A stretch of 64,000 nucleotides of DNA from Enterobacter genomosp. O (GCF_001022965.1 NZ_LECZ01000026.1:248001-312000); one strand, 5' to 3'. Positions 46,262 to 57,655 are shown, numbered from the stretch's first letter. Notes: generated by a model not told the origin, from the letters alone. Program-made: numbers and translations.

Positions 46262-48292
46262 CTACTGATTACCTGCCCATACCACCATCACCTTATCGCC
46301 ATTGTGCTCGCGCACGAAGCCATACCCTTCTTTCAGCGACAGCGTAGTTTGTTTGCCTTCACCTATTGCGGGATGTCGGGCGCGGAACTGACCTAGCGTC
46401 TGCCAGTGGGCGACGGTTAATGCCTGTTTGCCCGTCACGTCCTGCCAGTTCATATCCGAGCGGGTGCCCTGAAGCGGGTCGGAACCCGTCGGGCCGAACG
46501 GACGTTCAGATTCATCCCCGTAAAAGATTTGTACGCTACCCGGCGCTAACAGAAGCAGCTCGGCCGCGCGCTGGCCGCCTTCACGGAACAGGCGCGTGTC
46601 ATGTGAAGAGAGATAGCTCAGAACGTTGAAGCTTTGCAGCTTTTCCGCCATCTGCTGCCACGTGAGGTCAATATCGGCCAGGCAATTGACCGCTTTTGCC
46701 GCCTGCTCCTGATAGTCAAAGTTGATCATCGCATCAAAACCGTGGCGGTAATAATCGCTCTGCATGACCCCGTGGCCCCAGGATTCGCCGGTCATCCAGA
46801 ATGGCGCGTTGTCGAGCTTTTTGTCCGGATTCGCGCCTTTCCAGGCGGCCAGCGCCTGGCTTGCCTGGTCTTTCAGCTGCTGCCAGGCCGCAAGCTCAAC
46901 GTGCTTCGCGGTATCTACCCGGAAACCGTCGATGCCATAGTCACGTACCCACTGGCTGAGCCAGTGGGTCAGGTAGTCGCGCGGGGTATATCCCGGAATG
47001 GCTTTCGCATGGGTATCAGGCTTGTGTTGATAGAAGTTGGGTAGCCCGGAAGACGCGGTGGATTCCGTTTTGAGGTCGGGTAAGAATGCCAGCGACATGG
47101 TTAAATCATCAAAGCCCGGGTTGTCGTAATCGCCAATGTCGGTGCGGATCCACTTTTTACCCCACCATTTTTCCCATGCGGCTTTGTCGCTAAAGTTAAT
47201 GTAGTCGTTAAAGCTGTGCCAGCTTTGGCCCGTGCCCGGCTTCCAGTCCGTCCAGCGTTCTCCCAGCGTTTTTTTAAGCTCATCGCCCTGCAGGTACAAG
47301 GCGCCAAACTGATACTCCTGCATGTCCGCAAGCGTTGCGTAGCCCGTGTGGTTCATCACGATGTCAAACAGGATGCGGATGCCGCGTTTATGCGCTTCGT
47401 CAACAAGATGGCGTAAATCCGCTTCGGTCCCCATATTGGCGTCGAGCGTCGTCCAGTCCTGAGTGTAGTAGCCGTGATAGGCGTAGTGCGGGAAATCACC
47501 TTTGGTTCCACCACCAACCCAGCCGTGGATCTGCTCAAGCGGAGAGCTTATCCAGAGGGCGTTCACGCCCAGCTGCTGTAAATAATCGAGCTTGCCGGTA
47601 AGTCCCTTAAGGTCGCCACCGTGGAATGTGCCGATCTCCTGCATGCCATCTTTATGACGGCCATAGCTGTTGTCGTTGCCAGGATCGCCATTGACATAAC
47701 GGTCGGTCAGCACGAAATAGACAGTGGCGTTTTGCCAGCTAAACGGCGCAGGTTTGTCGGTTTCGGCGCGTTCAAGCAGCAGCAGGCCGTTACTGTTGGC
47801 GGCTGGCTGCAGGGTGATTTTTCCATTCTGCACCGTCGCCGTCTGTTTACTGTAGTAGTCGCGCACCGCGGAGCCTTCCGGGAAGGTATGGCTGACGTCC
47901 AGCGTCAGCGGTTTACCGTCCCATTTCGGGCACTGGCGGATAACGTTTGCTACCGGCTGTTCTGTGGCGCTCTGGATGGTCAGCAGCAGGGTGGGCGTGC
48001 CGGATCGCGTATCAATCCGCATCTGGTATTCGCCGTCGCGGAACAGGCGCCACTGCGGCGGCGTGCCGTCACAGGGTTTAAGCGACAGCATCTCATTGAG
48101 TTTTATCGCTTCTGAGGGCTGCCAGCACGTGTTGTCAAAACTCACGGTCAAAGGACGCGTACCCTTCGCAAGCTTTGCCTGGCTGGTGAAAATCCCTGTG
48201 CCTTCGGGGCTGAATGCAGTAAATCCTGGTGATGACCAGTCTGCATGTGCCAGTGCGGGTAACATCAGAAAGGCTATTGCGGTGCGTTTCAT
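46262..48292 (-). CDS. malS: Periplasmic alpha-amylase
   Basis: 676 residues, equal to E. coli MalS, from ATG 48292. Signal peptide about 1-17 (MKRTAIAFLMLPALAHA). GH13 motifs: DIVMNHTGY, GFRVDTAKHVE with the nucleophile Asp, the acid/base Glu in TGESWGHG, and LSSHDTRLF. Degrades maltodextrins in the periplasm. MalT boxes upstream. Confidence 0.96.
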   Translation of the reverse strand: MKRTAIAFLMLPALAHADWSSPGFTAFSPEGTGIFTSQAKLAKGTRPLTVSFDNTCWQPSEAIKLNEMLSLKPCDGTPPQWRLFRDGEYQMRIDTRSGTPTLLLTIQSATEQPVANVIRQCPKWDGKPLTLDVSHTFPEGSAVRDYYSKQTATVQNGKITLQPAANSNGLLLLERAETDKPAPFSWQNATVYFVLTDRYVNGDPGNDNSYGRHKDGMQEIGTFHGGDLKGLTGKLDYLQQLGVNALWISSPLEQIHGWVGGGTKGDFPHYAYHGYYTQDWTTLDANMGTEADLRHLVDEAHKRGIRILFDIVMNHTGYATLADMQEYQFGALYLQGDELKKTLGERWTDWKPGTGQSWHSFNDYINFSDKAAWEKWWGKKWIRTDIGDYDNPGFDDLTMSLAFLPDLKTESTASSGLPNFYQHKPDTHAKAIPGYTPRDYLTHWLSQWVRDYGIDGFRVDTAKHVELAAWQQLKDQASQALAAWKGANPDKKLDNAPFWMTGESWGHGVMQSDYYRHGFDAMINFDYQEQAAKAVNCLADIDLTWQQMAEKLQSFNVLSYLSSHDTRLFREGGQRAAELLLLAPGSVQIFYGDESERPFGPTGSDPLQGTRSDMNWQDVTGKQALTVAHWQTLGQFRARHPAIGEGKQTTLSLKEGYGFVREHNGDKVMVVWAGNQ

Positions 48293-48348
48293 TCCATTTT
48301 CCTGTCGCGGCATTTTTAACCAGTGTGCCATCAGGCGAAGGTTAAAAA

Positions 48349-48392
48349 CTCATCCCCCATCGCTTTCCGCCAGGAGGATGCGTGAGGATGAG
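48349..48392 (-). promoter_or_regulatory. MalT box cluster for malS
   Basis: GGGGGATGAG on the minus strand (48349-48358) fits the MalT box GGGGA(T/G)GAGG core. GGAGGATG (48373) and GAGGATGAG (48384-48392) lie on the plus strand. Part of the 314-base malS-bax gap, which also holds the bax leader. Confidence 0.6.
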
Positions 48393-48606
48393 TGATCTCG
48401 CGCAAAATTAAGCAGTTAACTGCGATACCGCACACATTTTTTCGGAAATGGTGTTTTTGTGAGCAAGTTTTAGATGACATAGTTTCGGAATTGGACTATT
48501 TCTATACGTGCTCTTGAAGTCTATTTTTGTTATGATTTGAGATTCCGCTCTCAAATTTGTGAAAAAAATAAGGTGTTGGGATGATTACATCCGACCAGGA
48601 GACCTA

Positions 48607-49431
48607 ATGATATCGACTCCCATTCGACGATATGGGGCTGCGATACTCATGTTACTCACCACGGCATTTTCGGGTGAGGTGCTTGCGAAGACGCACACGG
48701 ATACAACGAGTAAGAAAGCCCACGTAATAAAGACGACAAGTAGTAAGGTTAGCAGTAAACAAGAGTATTCTCGCAATAGTGCAAAGAGTAGTTCACTTCC
48801 TGATTTGCGAAAATACCCTTCCGGAACACCAAGGAAAAAAGCGTTTCTCCGGACGGTAATGCCTTACATCACGAGTCAAAATGCCGCGATTACTGCGGAT
48901 CGTAACTGGCTGATTTCCAAACAGTACGATAGCCGCTGGTCGCCGTCAGAACGCGCACGTCTGAAAGATATCACGAAGCGCTACAAGCTGAGCTGGAACG
49001 GTAACACGCGTCGTGTGCCGTGGAATTCTCTCCTCGAGCGTGTGGATATCATCCCGGGTAGCATGGTTGCGACCATGGCTGCTGCCGAAAGCGGCTGGGG
49101 TACTTCAAAGCTGGCGCGCAGCAACAACAACCTTTTCGGTATGAAGTGTGGGAAAGGTCGTTGTAATAATGCGCCTGGCAAGGTGAAAGGCTATTCTCAG
49201 TTTGAATCAGTGAAAGATTCCGTGAGTGCCTACGTGGTGAACCTGAACACGCACCCGGCCTACTCCTCATTCCGTAAATCACGCGCGCAGTTGCGTAAAG
49301 CGGATCAGGAAGTGACGGCCAGCACGATGATCCACAAGCTGAAAGGTTATTCGACGAAGGGACAGAGCTATAACAACTATCTGTTCGCCATGTACCAGGA
49401 TAACCAGCGCTTAATTGCCGCCCACATGTAA
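48607..49431 (+). CDS. bax: Bax, putative peptidoglycan glucosaminidase
   Basis: 274 residues, equal to E. coli, from ATG 48607 (CAGGAG upstream). Signal peptide about 1-27, a Lys/Ser/Thr-rich linker (28-65), then a FlgJ-like glucosaminidase domain (GH73 type) with AAAESGWGTSKLARSNNNLFGMKC including the catalytic Glu. Envelope protein; physiological role unclear. Confidence 0.93.
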   Translation: MISTPIRRYGAAILMLLTTAFSGEVLAKTHTDTTSKKAHVIKTTSSKVSSKQEYSRNSAKSSSLPDLRKYPSGTPRKKAFLRTVMPYITSQNAAITADRNWLISKQYDSRWSPSERARLKDITKRYKLSWNGNTRRVPWNSLLERVDIIPGSMVATMAAAESGWGTSKLARSNNNLFGMKCGKGRCNNAPGKVKGYSQFESVKDSVSAYVVNLNTHPAYSSFRKSRAQLRKADQEVTASTMIHKLKGYSTKGQSYNNYLFAMYQDNQRLIAAHM

Positions 49432-49435
49432 TCTC

Positions 49436-49470
49436 AAAAAAACGCCTTCCTTCGGAAGGCGTTTTCTTTT
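49436..49470. terminator. Bidirectional terminator between bax and xylR
   Basis: AACGCCTTCC/GGAAGGCGTT stem with a TTC loop, preceded by a run of seven As and followed by TTTTCTTTT; serves both convergent genes. Confidence 0.93.
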
Positions 49471-50649
49471 CTATATCAGCACCTCGCTGTGGCGATCCCG
49501 GTACTCTTTTGGCGTGGTGTCATACTCTTTGCGAAACACCGAATAAAAATATTGCAGGGACGGGTAACCGCACATCTGAGAGATTTCGTTGATCGACAGT
49601 GACGTGGAGATGAGCAGGCTGCGGGCTTTTTCCAGCTTCTCAGCGTGGATGACGGCATGAATGGTTTCGCCCACTTCTTCTTTGAACCGTTTCTCAAGAT
49701 TCGAACGCGAAATGCCTACCGAATCCAGAACCTGATCGACCTTAATCCCTTTGCAGGCGTGGTTGCGAATATAGTGCATGGCCTGAATGACGGCAGGATC
49801 GCTTAAGGAGCGATAGTCGGTTGAGCGACGTTCTACGACGCGGACAGGGGGCACGAGCAGGCGCTGAAGCGCCAGGGATTCTTTATCCAGCAGACGATGC
49901 AGCAGCTTCGCGGCCTGGTAGCCCATCTGACGCGTTCCTTGCGCTACGGAGGAGAGCGCCACGCGAGACAGATAGCGGGTCAATTCTTCGTTATCAATGC
50001 CAATCACGCACAGTTTTTCAGGCACCGGGATGTGTAAATGTTCGCAGACCTGCAGCACGTGACGCGCTCGGGCATCCGTCACGGCGATAATTCCGGTTTG
50101 CGGCGGCAGCGTTTGCAGCCAGTCCGCCAGGCGGTTTTGCGCGTGCTGCCAGTTTTCCGGCGCGGTTTCCAGCCCCTGATAGACCACGCCGCGATACTTC
50201 TCCTGGGCGACCAGCTGGCAAAACGCGTGTTCGCGCTCCACGGCCCAGCGCTTGCCGCTGGTGGCGGGTAGGCCATAAAACGCGAAGCGATGAACGCCTT
50301 TCTCTTTTAAATGGAGAAAGGCGGCCTCGACCAGGGCATGGTTATCGGTGGCTATATAGTGGACCGGCGGGTAGTTTTCGGGCGAATGGTAGGAGCCGCC
50401 GACGCCCACTATCGGCACATCGACGTCGGTCAGCAGTTGCTCAATGACGGGATCGTCATAGTCGGCGATGACGCCATCGCCCAGCCAGTCTTTGATGTTC
50501 TCCAGACGGGTGCGGAAATCTTCTTCAATAAAGATATCCCACTCGGATTGCGACGCCTGCAAATATTCACCAACGCCCTCCACCACCTGACGGTCGTAGG
50601 CTTTATTGGCATTGAATAACAACGTAATGCGGTGACGCTTTTCAAACAT
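49471..50649 (-). CDS. xylR: XylR, xylose operon activator
   Basis: 392 residues, same as E. coli. N-terminal LacI/periplasmic-binding-like xylose-sensing domain (about 1-275) and C-terminal AraC HTH pair (about 285-390: KVDQVLDSVGISRSNLEKRF, SINEISQMCGYPSLQYFYSVF). Activates xylAB and xylFGH with CRP. Follows xylH in the same direction after 32 bases. Confidence 0.96.
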   Translation of the reverse strand: MFEKRHRITLLFNANKAYDRQVVEGVGEYLQASQSEWDIFIEEDFRTRLENIKDWLGDGVIADYDDPVIEQLLTDVDVPIVGVGGSYHSPENYPPVHYIATDNHALVEAAFLHLKEKGVHRFAFYGLPATSGKRWAVEREHAFCQLVAQEKYRGVVYQGLETAPENWQHAQNRLADWLQTLPPQTGIIAVTDARARHVLQVCEHLHIPVPEKLCVIGIDNEELTRYLSRVALSSVAQGTRQMGYQAAKLLHRLLDKESLALQRLLVPPVRVVERRSTDYRSLSDPAVIQAMHYIRNHACKGIKVDQVLDSVGISRSNLEKRFKEEVGETIHAVIHAEKLEKARSLLISTSLSINEISQMCGYPSLQYFYSVFRKEYDTTPKEYRDRHSEVLI

Positions 50650-50681
50650 GGCTCACTTCCCAATTAGTCACAATACCGTTA

Positions 50682-51863
50682 TCAGGCCCGTCGCTTGGTT
50701 GCCGAGTCCATCCAGACTGCCAGTAAAAGAATGGCCCCCTTGACGATATACTGCCAAAACGTCGGGACGTCCATCATACTCATCCCGTTATCCAGCGAAG
50801 CCATAATAAACGCCCCCATGACCGCTCCCGCCACGCTGCCGATACCGCCTGCAAGGCTGGTGCCGCCAATCACGCAGGCGGCGATAGCATCCAGTTCGGC
50901 AATGTTACCGGCGGAAGGCGAACCGGCTCCCAGACGCGAGCTGAGGATCAACCCGGCGATGGCGACCATCAGGCCGTTAATGGCAAAGACCGCGAGTTTG
51001 GTGCGTTCGACGTTGATACCCGACAGACGGGCAGCCTCAAGGTTGCCGCCAATCGCATAAATACGTCGGCCAAACGCGGTGCGCGTGGCCATAAACATGC
51101 CGCCCAGCAGCAGAAGCGCCAGCAGCAGCACGGGTGTCGGGACGCCGCGATAGTCGTTAAGAAGCCAGATTGCGCCCAGCACAATGACTGCCGTGAGCGC
51201 CTGACGACCCACCACCGACGTTGATGCCGGAGAAGCCAGCCCCAGCGTCTGACGGCGCATACGGCCACGCCACTGCCACGCGACAAACGCCAGCAACCCA
51301 ATCACACCGATCGTAAAGCCTATGCTATCTGAGAGGTAACTCTGACCAATCTGCGACATGGCCGCGCTGGTGGGGGAGACGGTGGTACCGTTGGTGATGC
51401 CGATTAAGATCCCACGGAAGGCCAGCATCCCCGCCAGGGTGACAATGAACGACGGCACTTTACGGTAGGCGACCCACCAGCCGTTCCAGGCTCCCAGGAC
51501 CAACCCCAAAACCAGCGTGACTGCCACGGTCAGCGGCAGCGGCCAGCCGAGCCAGACGTCAAAAATGGCCGCCACGCCGCCGAGTAGCCCCATCATCGAA
51601 CCGACCGACAGGTCGATTTCCGCAGAGATAATCACGAACACCATGCCCACGGCCAGAATGCCGGTGATAGCAGTCTGGCGGAGCAGGTTAGAGACGTTAC
51701 GCGCGCTTAGGTAAGAGCCATCGGTCATCCAGGTAAAGAACAGCATGATGACGATAATTGCGGCGATCATCACGAAAACCTGCAGGTTCAGCGCTTTTAA
51801 CCCCGCGAACGCACCGGGCGTCGGAACAGCGACTTTGATATCAGACGGATTGCTTTTCGACAT
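50682..51863 (-). CDS. xylH: XylH, xylose ABC transporter permease
   Basis: 393 residues, as E. coli; about 10 membrane helices, BPD_transp_2 family ([29 protein letters not shown]). Its start lies 23 bases inside the end of xylG. Confidence 0.96.
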   Translation of the reverse strand: MSKSNPSDIKVAVPTPGAFAGLKALNLQVFVMIAAIIVIMLFFTWMTDGSYLSARNVSNLLRQTAITGILAVGMVFVIISAEIDLSVGSMMGLLGGVAAIFDVWLGWPLPLTVAVTLVLGLVLGAWNGWWVAYRKVPSFIVTLAGMLAFRGILIGITNGTTVSPTSAAMSQIGQSYLSDSIGFTIGVIGLLAFVAWQWRGRMRRQTLGLASPASTSVVGRQALTAVIVLGAIWLLNDYRGVPTPVLLLALLLLGGMFMATRTAFGRRIYAIGGNLEAARLSGINVERTKLAVFAINGLMVAIAGLILSSRLGAGSPSAGNIAELDAIAACVIGGTSLAGGIGSVAGAVMGAFIMASLDNGMSMMDVPTFWQYIVKGAILLLAVWMDSATKRRA

Positions 51864-53382
51864 GACGTTCGCTCCTTAAAGCGGCTTCCATCACCTGCTC
51901 CTGCGTCAGGTTCTGGTTAATCAGGTTGGCTTTGAGTTTTCCCTCGTGCATGACCAGCACGCGGTCGCTCAGGCCGAGCACTTCGGGTAACTCAGACGAG
52001 ATGACAATGACGGCAATCCCTTGCTGTACAAGCTGATTAATCAGTTTGTAGATTTCATATTTGGCACCGATATCGATCCCGCGCGTTGGCTCATCAAGGA
52101 TTAATATGCGTGGATTAATAAGCAGGCAGCGCGCCAGAATCGCCTTCTGCTGGTTGCCGCCGCTCAGACGGCCAATGGCCAGTTCCGGTGAGGATGTTTT
52201 TACCTTCAGTCTGGCAAGCGACTGAAGAATGCACTGCTGCTCTGCGGCATCGTCCAGGCTGCTCAGCGCGCCGGAGAACCGATCGAGTGCCGCAAGCGTA
52301 ATGTTTTTACCTACCGCCATGACCGGCACGATGCCGTCTTTTTTACGATCTTCCGGCACCATGGCAATGCCGCGGGCTATTGCCTGCTGGCAGCTGTCGA
52401 TTTTCACCGGCTGGCCGTCGATATAAATCGTGCCCTCCCAGCGCCCCGGCCACACGCCAAACAGGCACTGTACGGCTTCGGTACGCCCGGCGCCGACGAG
52501 TCCAGCAATGCCGAGGATTTCGCCGCTGTGAAGAGAAAACGAGACGTTATTGACGCGCTTGATGTGGCGGTTAACGGGGTGCCACGCCGTCAGGTTTTCC
52601 ACGCGTAATACTTCATCACCCGTTTCGTGGGGCTCATTCGGGTAGAGCGCCGTCAGCTCGCGGCCTACCATCATGGTGATGATGTCATCTTCACTCATGC
52701 CTGCGGCTTCACGCGTGCCGATATGCTGCCCATCGCGGATCACGCAAATGGTGTCCGAAATGGCTTTAACCTCGTTCAGCTTGTGCGAAATGTAGATGCA
52801 GGCGATACCGTGGTTTTGCAGGTCGCGGATGATATTGAGCAGAACCGCGGTTTCCTGTTCGGTGAGCGAGGCCGTTGGCTCGTCAAGGATCAGCAGCCTG
52901 ACCTGTTTATTAAGCGCTTTCGCTATTTCGACCAGCTGCTGTTGCCCGAGGCCCAGATCCCCCACGCGGGTATCCGGTGAAATGTTGAGGCTCACCTGCG
53001 CCAGCAGCTTTTCACAGCGGAGCGTCATGGTGTCGTAATCCAGTACGCCATGGCGGGAAATTTCGGCACCAAGGAAGATGTTTTCCAGCACGGTGAGATG
53101 CTTTACCAACGCCAGCTCCTGGTGGATGATGGCGATGCCTTTGCGTTCAGTATCGCGAATGTGTGTCGCCTGGATAACTTCACCGGCAAAGACGATTTCG
53201 CCTTCGTAGCTGCCGTGTGGGTAGATCCCGCACAGCACTTTCATCAGCGTTGACTTGCCCGAACCGTTTTCGCCACACAGCGAAACTACTTCGCCGGGGT
53301 TCAGCCGGAGACTGACGTTGTCGACGGCTTTCACCGTACCGAAGCGCTTGGTGATGCTTTTCATTTCAAGTAAATAAGGCAT
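51841..53382 (-). CDS. xylG: XylG, xylose ABC transporter ATPase
   Basis: 513 residues, as E. coli, from ATG 53382. Two fused nucleotide-binding domains: the first with Walker [10 protein letters not shown] (about 36-44) and Walker [12 protein letters not shown]; the second with degenerate [11 protein letters not shown], signature LSGGNQQK and [11 protein letters not shown]. Energises XylFH. Confidence 0.96.
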   Translation of the reverse strand: MPYLLEMKSITKRFGTVKAVDNVSLRLNPGEVVSLCGENGSGKSTLMKVLCGIYPHGSYEGEIVFAGEVIQATHIRDTERKGIAIIHQELALVKHLTVLENIFLGAEISRHGVLDYDTMTLRCEKLLAQVSLNISPDTRVGDLGLGQQQLVEIAKALNKQVRLLILDEPTASLTEQETAVLLNIIRDLQNHGIACIYISHKLNEVKAISDTICVIRDGQHIGTREAAGMSEDDIITMMVGRELTALYPNEPHETGDEVLRVENLTAWHPVNRHIKRVNNVSFSLHSGEILGIAGLVGAGRTEAVQCLFGVWPGRWEGTIYIDGQPVKIDSCQQAIARGIAMVPEDRKKDGIVPVMAVGKNITLAALDRFSGALSSLDDAAEQQCILQSLARLKVKTSSPELAIGRLSGGNQQKAILARCLLINPRILILDEPTRGIDIGAKYEIYKLINQLVQQGIAVIVISSELPEVLGLSDRVLVMHEGKLKANLINQNLTQEQVMEAALRSERHVEKQSV

Positions 53383-53426
53383 AACTGCTCCACATAACCC
53401 GAGGGAAGAACAGTACAACGTGATGC

Positions 53427-53445
53427 GCCCCCGCATTGCAGGGGC
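53427..53445 (-). promoter_or_regulatory. Intercistronic hairpin xylF-xylG
   Basis: GCCCC/GGGGC stem with a nine-base loop in the 72-base gap. It probably protects the xylF 3' end so the binding protein outnumbers the permease, as in other binding-protein operons. Confidence 0.45.
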
Positions 53446-53454
53446 CGCGCCGGA

Positions 53455-54447
53455 TTACAGTTCGCTCTTCTTGTGGAAACCATCTTTGATGACGGTGGCG
53501 TCAATGTTCTCTTTATTGACTTCAATTGGCGTGAGCAGGCGAGCCGGAACGTCTTTAAGCCCGTTATTCAGCGTCGCGTCTGCTTTAGGTTGCTTACCAT
53601 TGCCCAGCTCCACGGCGATTTCCGCCGCCGTATTGGCAAGCTGGGTAATCGGTTTGTAGACCGTCATGGTTTGGGTGCCTGCAATGATGCGTTTTACCCC
53701 GGCCAGATCGGCGTCCTGCCCTGAGATGGCGACTTTCCCGGCCAGCCCCTGGGCGCTCAGAGCCTGAATCGCGCCGCCAGCGGTGGCATCGTTGGAGGCC
53801 ACGACCGCATCAATTTTGTTGTTGTTGGCCGTCAGCGCGTTTTCCATAATCTTCAGCGCATTTTCTGGCAGCCAGCCGTCGGCCCATTGATCGCCAACCA
53901 CTTTAATTTTCCCATTGTCGATGTACGGCTTAAGGACTTTCATTTGCCCTTCGCGGAACAGCTTGGCGTTGTTATCCACCGGCGAACCGCCCATCAGGAA
54001 ATAATTGCCCTGAGGCACTTTGTCGATCAGGCTTTGCGCCTGTAATTCCCCAACTTTTTCATTGTCGAACGAAATATAATAATCAATATCCGCATTATTT
54101 ATCATGCGGTCATAGGCCAGAACTTTTATGCCTTCTTGTTTGGCTTCTTTCACCACGTTACTTAATACCTGGCCGTTGTAGGGGATAATGACCAGAACAT
54201 CAACGCCGCGGTTGATCATATTCTCAATTTGCGACATTTGTGTTTCTTCGTTGCCGTTAGCCGACTGAACAAACACGCTTGCGCCAAGTGATTCTGCTTT
54301 TTTAACAAAAATATCGCGATCTTTTTGCCAGCGCTCCAGGCGAAGGTCGTCAATCGCCATGCCAATTTTGACCTCTTTGGCATGACCGGCAAAACTGGCA
54401 AGGAGGAGCGTAGTGCAGAGCGTTAGGGTCAGGTTCTTTATCTTCAT
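53455..54447 (-). CDS. xylF: XylF, D-xylose-binding periplasmic protein
   Basis: 330 residues, equal to E. coli, from ATG 54447. Signal peptide about 1-23 (LLLASFAGHA) then a ribose-binding-like two-domain fold (KIGMAIDDLRLERWQKDRD; AISGQDADLAGVKRI). First gene of xylFGH, divergent from xylAB. Confidence 0.96.
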   Translation of the reverse strand: MKIKNLTLTLCTTLLLASFAGHAKEVKIGMAIDDLRLERWQKDRDIFVKKAESLGASVFVQSANGNEETQMSQIENMINRGVDVLVIIPYNGQVLSNVVKEAKQEGIKVLAYDRMINNADIDYYISFDNEKVGELQAQSLIDKVPQGNYFLMGGSPVDNNAKLFREGQMKVLKPYIDNGKIKVVGDQWADGWLPENALKIMENALTANNNKIDAVVASNDATAGGAIQALSAQGLAGKVAISGQDADLAGVKRIIAGTQTMTVYKPITQLANTAAEIAVELGNGKQPKADATLNNGLKDVPARLLTPIEVNKENIDATVIKDGFHKKSEL

Positions 54448-54817
54448 AATTATTAGGCCTTTTGTAGGGGTATGTGTTGCTGAGATAAAAGAAACATTCA
54501 CTGCTGAGACGCAGCAAATTTTTAACGCGGAAAGGCGGGCTGGCAATTACAGATTTTTATCTTCCCATTATGATATTTGGTTTATTTCTGAATTTATGAC
54601 CGCGATCGGATTTTAAAATACGTAACGTCTTAATTACATTTGATTCTGGAATGTACACCGAAAAATAGTTTGTCTGCGCATTATTTTGCGAGCCAGCGCA
54701 CAGTTGCGCATTCTCTCAATAGCAGTGTGAAATAACGTAATTGAGCAACCCAAAATGTCTATTCACTATTACTCCTGTATCAACGACTCGCCGCATACCC
54801 TGATTATGGAGCTCAAT
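54448..54817. promoter_or_regulatory. xylF-xylA divergent control region
   Basis: 370 bases. A CRP-type site TGCGA-GCCAGC-GCACA (54687-54702) matches the position and near sequence of the single CRP site of E. coli. The flanking AT-rich segments (54500-54620 and 54700-54760) should hold the XylR sites; CAATAGCAGTGTGAAATAAC next to xylA is conserved with E. coli. Confidence 0.7.
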
Positions 54818-56140
54818 ATGCAAGCTTATTTCGACCAACTCGATCGTGTTCGTTACGAAGGTCCAAAAACGACCAATCCTTTAGCATTTCGTCACTACAA
54901 CCCGGATGAGCTGGTGCTGGGTAAGCGCATGGAAGATCATTTGCGCTTTGCCGCCTGTTACTGGCATACCTTCTGCTGGAACGGCGCCGATATGTTCGGC
55001 GTGGGTTCCTTTGACCGTCCGTGGCAACAGCCGGGTGAGGCCATCGAGCTGGCGAAACGTAAAGCCGATGTTGCGTTTGAGTTCTTCCACAAGCTGAACG
55101 TGCCGTACTACTGCTTCCATGACGTTGACGTGTCGCCAGAAGGCGCGTCGCTGAAAGAGTACCTGAACAATTTCGCGCAGATGGTGGATGTGCTGGCGGC
55201 GAAACAGCAGCAGAGCGGCGTGAAGCTGCTGTGGGGCACGGCAAACTGCTTCACGAACCCTCGCTACGGCGCGGGAGCGGCAACCAACCCGGATCCAGAA
55301 GTGTTTAGCTGGGCGGCCACGCAGGTGGTGACGGCTATGAACGCCACGCATCAGCTGGGCGGCGAAAACTATGTCCTGTGGGGCGGCCGTGAAGGCTATG
55401 AAACCCTGCTGAACACCGACCTGCGTCAGGAGCGCGAGCAGATTGGCCGCTTTATGCAGATGGTTGTCGACCATAAGCACAAAATCGGTTTCCGCGGCAC
55501 GCTGCTGATTGAGCCGAAACCGCAGGAACCGACGAAGCACCAGTATGATTACGACGTTGCGACGGTGTATGGCTTCCTGAAGCAGTTCGGCCTGGAAAAA
55601 GAGATTAAAGTTAACATTGAAGCCAACCACGCCACTCTGGCAGGCCACTCTTTCCATCACGAGATTGCGTCTGCGATTGCGCTGGGTATCTTCGGCTCCG
55701 TCGATGCTAACCGTGGTGATGCGCAGCTGGGCTGGGATACAGACCAGTTCCCGAACAGCGTGGAAGAGAATGCGCTGGTGATGTACGAAATCATCAAAGC
55801 GGGCGGCTTCACCACCGGCGGCCTGAACTTTGATGCCAAAGTGCGTCGCCAGAGCACCGATAAATACGATCTGTTCTACGGCCACATTGGCGCGATGGAC
55901 ACGATGGCGCTGGCGCTGAAAGTGGCCGCGCGCATGATTGAAGACGGTGAGCTGGATAAACGCGTAGCGAAGCGTTATAGCGGCTGGAACAGTGAGCTGG
56001 GCCAGCAAATCCTGAAAGGGCAGTTATCGCTGGCGGAAATTGCGAAGTACGCTGAACAACATCAGCTGGCACCGCAGCACCAGAGCGGGCACCAGGAACT
56101 GCTGGAAAATCTGGTCAATCACTACCTGTTCGATAAATAA
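54818..56140 (+). CDS. xylA: Xylose isomerase
   Basis: 440 residues, equal to E. coli, from ATG 54818 (TGGAG upstream). TIM-barrel metal enzyme: [13 protein letters not shown] with catalytic His, [16 protein letters not shown] and [11 protein letters not shown] metal regions. Makes D-xylulose. Confidence 0.97.
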   Translation: MQAYFDQLDRVRYEGPKTTNPLAFRHYNPDELVLGKRMEDHLRFAACYWHTFCWNGADMFGVGSFDRPWQQPGEAIELAKRKADVAFEFFHKLNVPYYCFHDVDVSPEGASLKEYLNNFAQMVDVLAAKQQQSGVKLLWGTANCFTNPRYGAGAATNPDPEVFSWAATQVVTAMNATHQLGGENYVLWGGREGYETLLNTDLRQEREQIGRFMQMVVDHKHKIGFRGTLLIEPKPQEPTKHQYDYDVATVYGFLKQFGLEKEIKVNIEANHATLAGHSFHHEIASAIALGIFGSVDANRGDAQLGWDTDQFPNSVEENALVMYEIIKAGGFTTGGLNFDAKVRRQSTDKYDLFYGHIGAMDTMALALKVAARMIEDGELDKRVAKRYSGWNSELGQQILKGQLSLAEIAKYAEQHQLAPQHQSGHQELLENLVNHYLFDK

Positions 56141-56146
56141 CGGCAT

Positions 56147-56176
56147 GTAGGCCCGGTAAGCGCAGCGCCACCGGGC
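56147..56176. repeat. REP-like element between xylA and xylB
   Basis: GTAGGCCCGGTAAGCGCAGC...CACCGGGC, inverted orientation of the REP hairpin in the 60-base gap. Confidence 0.8.
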
Positions 56177-56200
56177 ATTATCAGTTAAGGAATCCACTAT

Positions 56201-57655
56201 ATGTACATCGGGATCGATCTTGGCACATCGGGTGTGAAAGCCATCCTGTTAAGCGAGCAGGGCGACGTGTTAGCAACGCAGACGGAAAAGCTGCAGGTTT
56301 CACGTCCGCATCCGCTGTGGTCGGAACAGGATCCGGAACAGTGGTGGCAGGCGACGGATCGTGCAATACAGGCCTTAGGTGAACAACACAGCCTGCGTGG
56401 CGTTAAAGCGCTCGGGATTGCCGGCCAAATGCACGGCGCTACGCTGCTGGACAGTCAGTATCGTGTGCTGCGTCCCGCTATTCTCTGGAATGACGGCCGC
56501 TGTGCAGAAGAGTGTGCGCTGCTTGAGGCGCGTGTTCCTGCTTCTCGCGAGATTACCGGCAACCTGATGATGCCCGGCTTTACAGCGCCTAAATTACTGT
56601 GGGTTCAGCGCCACGAACCGGACATTTTCCGTCAGGTGGCGAAAGTCTTGCTGCCAAAAGATTATCTGCGTTTTCGCATGACGGGCGATTTTGCCAGTGA
56701 TATGTCGGATGCCGCCGGCACGATGTGGCTGGACGTGGCGAAGCGTGACTGGAGCGAGGCAATGCTGGATGCCTGCCATCTGACCCGTGAGCATATGCCC
56801 GCGCTGTTCGAAGGCAGTGAGGTGACGGGCACATTGCTGCCGGCGGTTGCCGAACGCTGGAATATGCCTGCCGTACCGGTGGTTGCCGGGGGCGGTGACA
56901 ACGCGGCGGGGGCTGTTGGTGTCGGCATGGTTGAGGCAGGGCAGGCCATGCTTTCGCTGGGAACGTCTGGCGTCTATTTCGCCGTTAGCGACGGGTATCG
57001 CAGCAATCCTGAAAGCGCCGTGCACAGCTTCTGTCATGCCCTTCCGGGGAAATGGCATTTGATGTCGGTGATGCTCAGCGCGGCGTCCTGCCTGGACTGG
57101 GCGGCAAAGCTCACCGGCATGGCTGACGTTCCGGCGCTCATTTCCGCGGCTCAGCAGGCGGATGACGATGCGGGTACCGTCTGGTTTTTACCGTATCTTT
57201 CTGGCGAGCGTACGCCGCATAACAACCCGGAAGCGAAAGGGGTGTTCTTTGGCTTAACCCATCAGCATGGCCCGGCAGAACTGGCGCGTGCGGTTCTGGA
57301 AGGCGTGGGGTATGCGCTGGCCGACGGGATGGACGTGGTGCATGACTGCGGCCTGAAACCGGCAAGCGTCACCCTGATTGGCGGCGGCGCGCGAAGCCCG
57401 TACTGGCGGCAGATGCTGGCCGATATCAGCGGATTGCAGCTGGATTTTCGCACCGGTGGCGATGTTGGGCCCGCGCTCGGCGCAGCGCGACTGGCGCAGA
57501 TAGCCATGAACCCGGAACAACCGCTTTCGCAACTGTTGCCGCAGCTTACGCTTGAACAGGCGCATTTGCCTGACGCGGCACGCCATGCGCGTTACGCGGA
57601 AAGGCGCGACGTGTTCCGCAAAATCTATCAGCAGCTGCTGCCGCTGATGTCGTAA
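56201..57655 (+). CDS. xylB: Xylulokinase
   Basis: 484 residues, as E. coli. FGGY kinase: MYIGIDLGTSGVKAILL with catalytic Asp6, GIAGQMHGATLLD, VVAGGGDNAAGAVGVG with the Asp near 233, and LIGGGARSPYWRQM. Forms D-xylulose 5-phosphate. Confidence 0.97.
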   Translation: MYIGIDLGTSGVKAILLSEQGDVLATQTEKLQVSRPHPLWSEQDPEQWWQATDRAIQALGEQHSLRGVKALGIAGQMHGATLLDSQYRVLRPAILWNDGRCAEECALLEARVPASREITGNLMMPGFTAPKLLWVQRHEPDIFRQVAKVLLPKDYLRFRMTGDFASDMSDAAGTMWLDVAKRDWSEAMLDACHLTREHMPALFEGSEVTGTLLPAVAERWNMPAVPVVAGGGDNAAGAVGVGMVEAGQAMLSLGTSGVYFAVSDGYRSNPESAVHSFCHALPGKWHLMSVMLSAASCLDWAAKLTGMADVPALISAAQQADDDAGTVWFLPYLSGERTPHNNPEAKGVFFGLTHQHGPAELARAVLEGVGYALADGMDVVHDCGLKPASVTLIGGGARSPYWRQMLADISGLQLDFRTGGDVGPALGAARLAQIAMNPEQPLSQLLPQLTLEQAHLPDAARHARYAERRDVFRKIYQQLLPLMS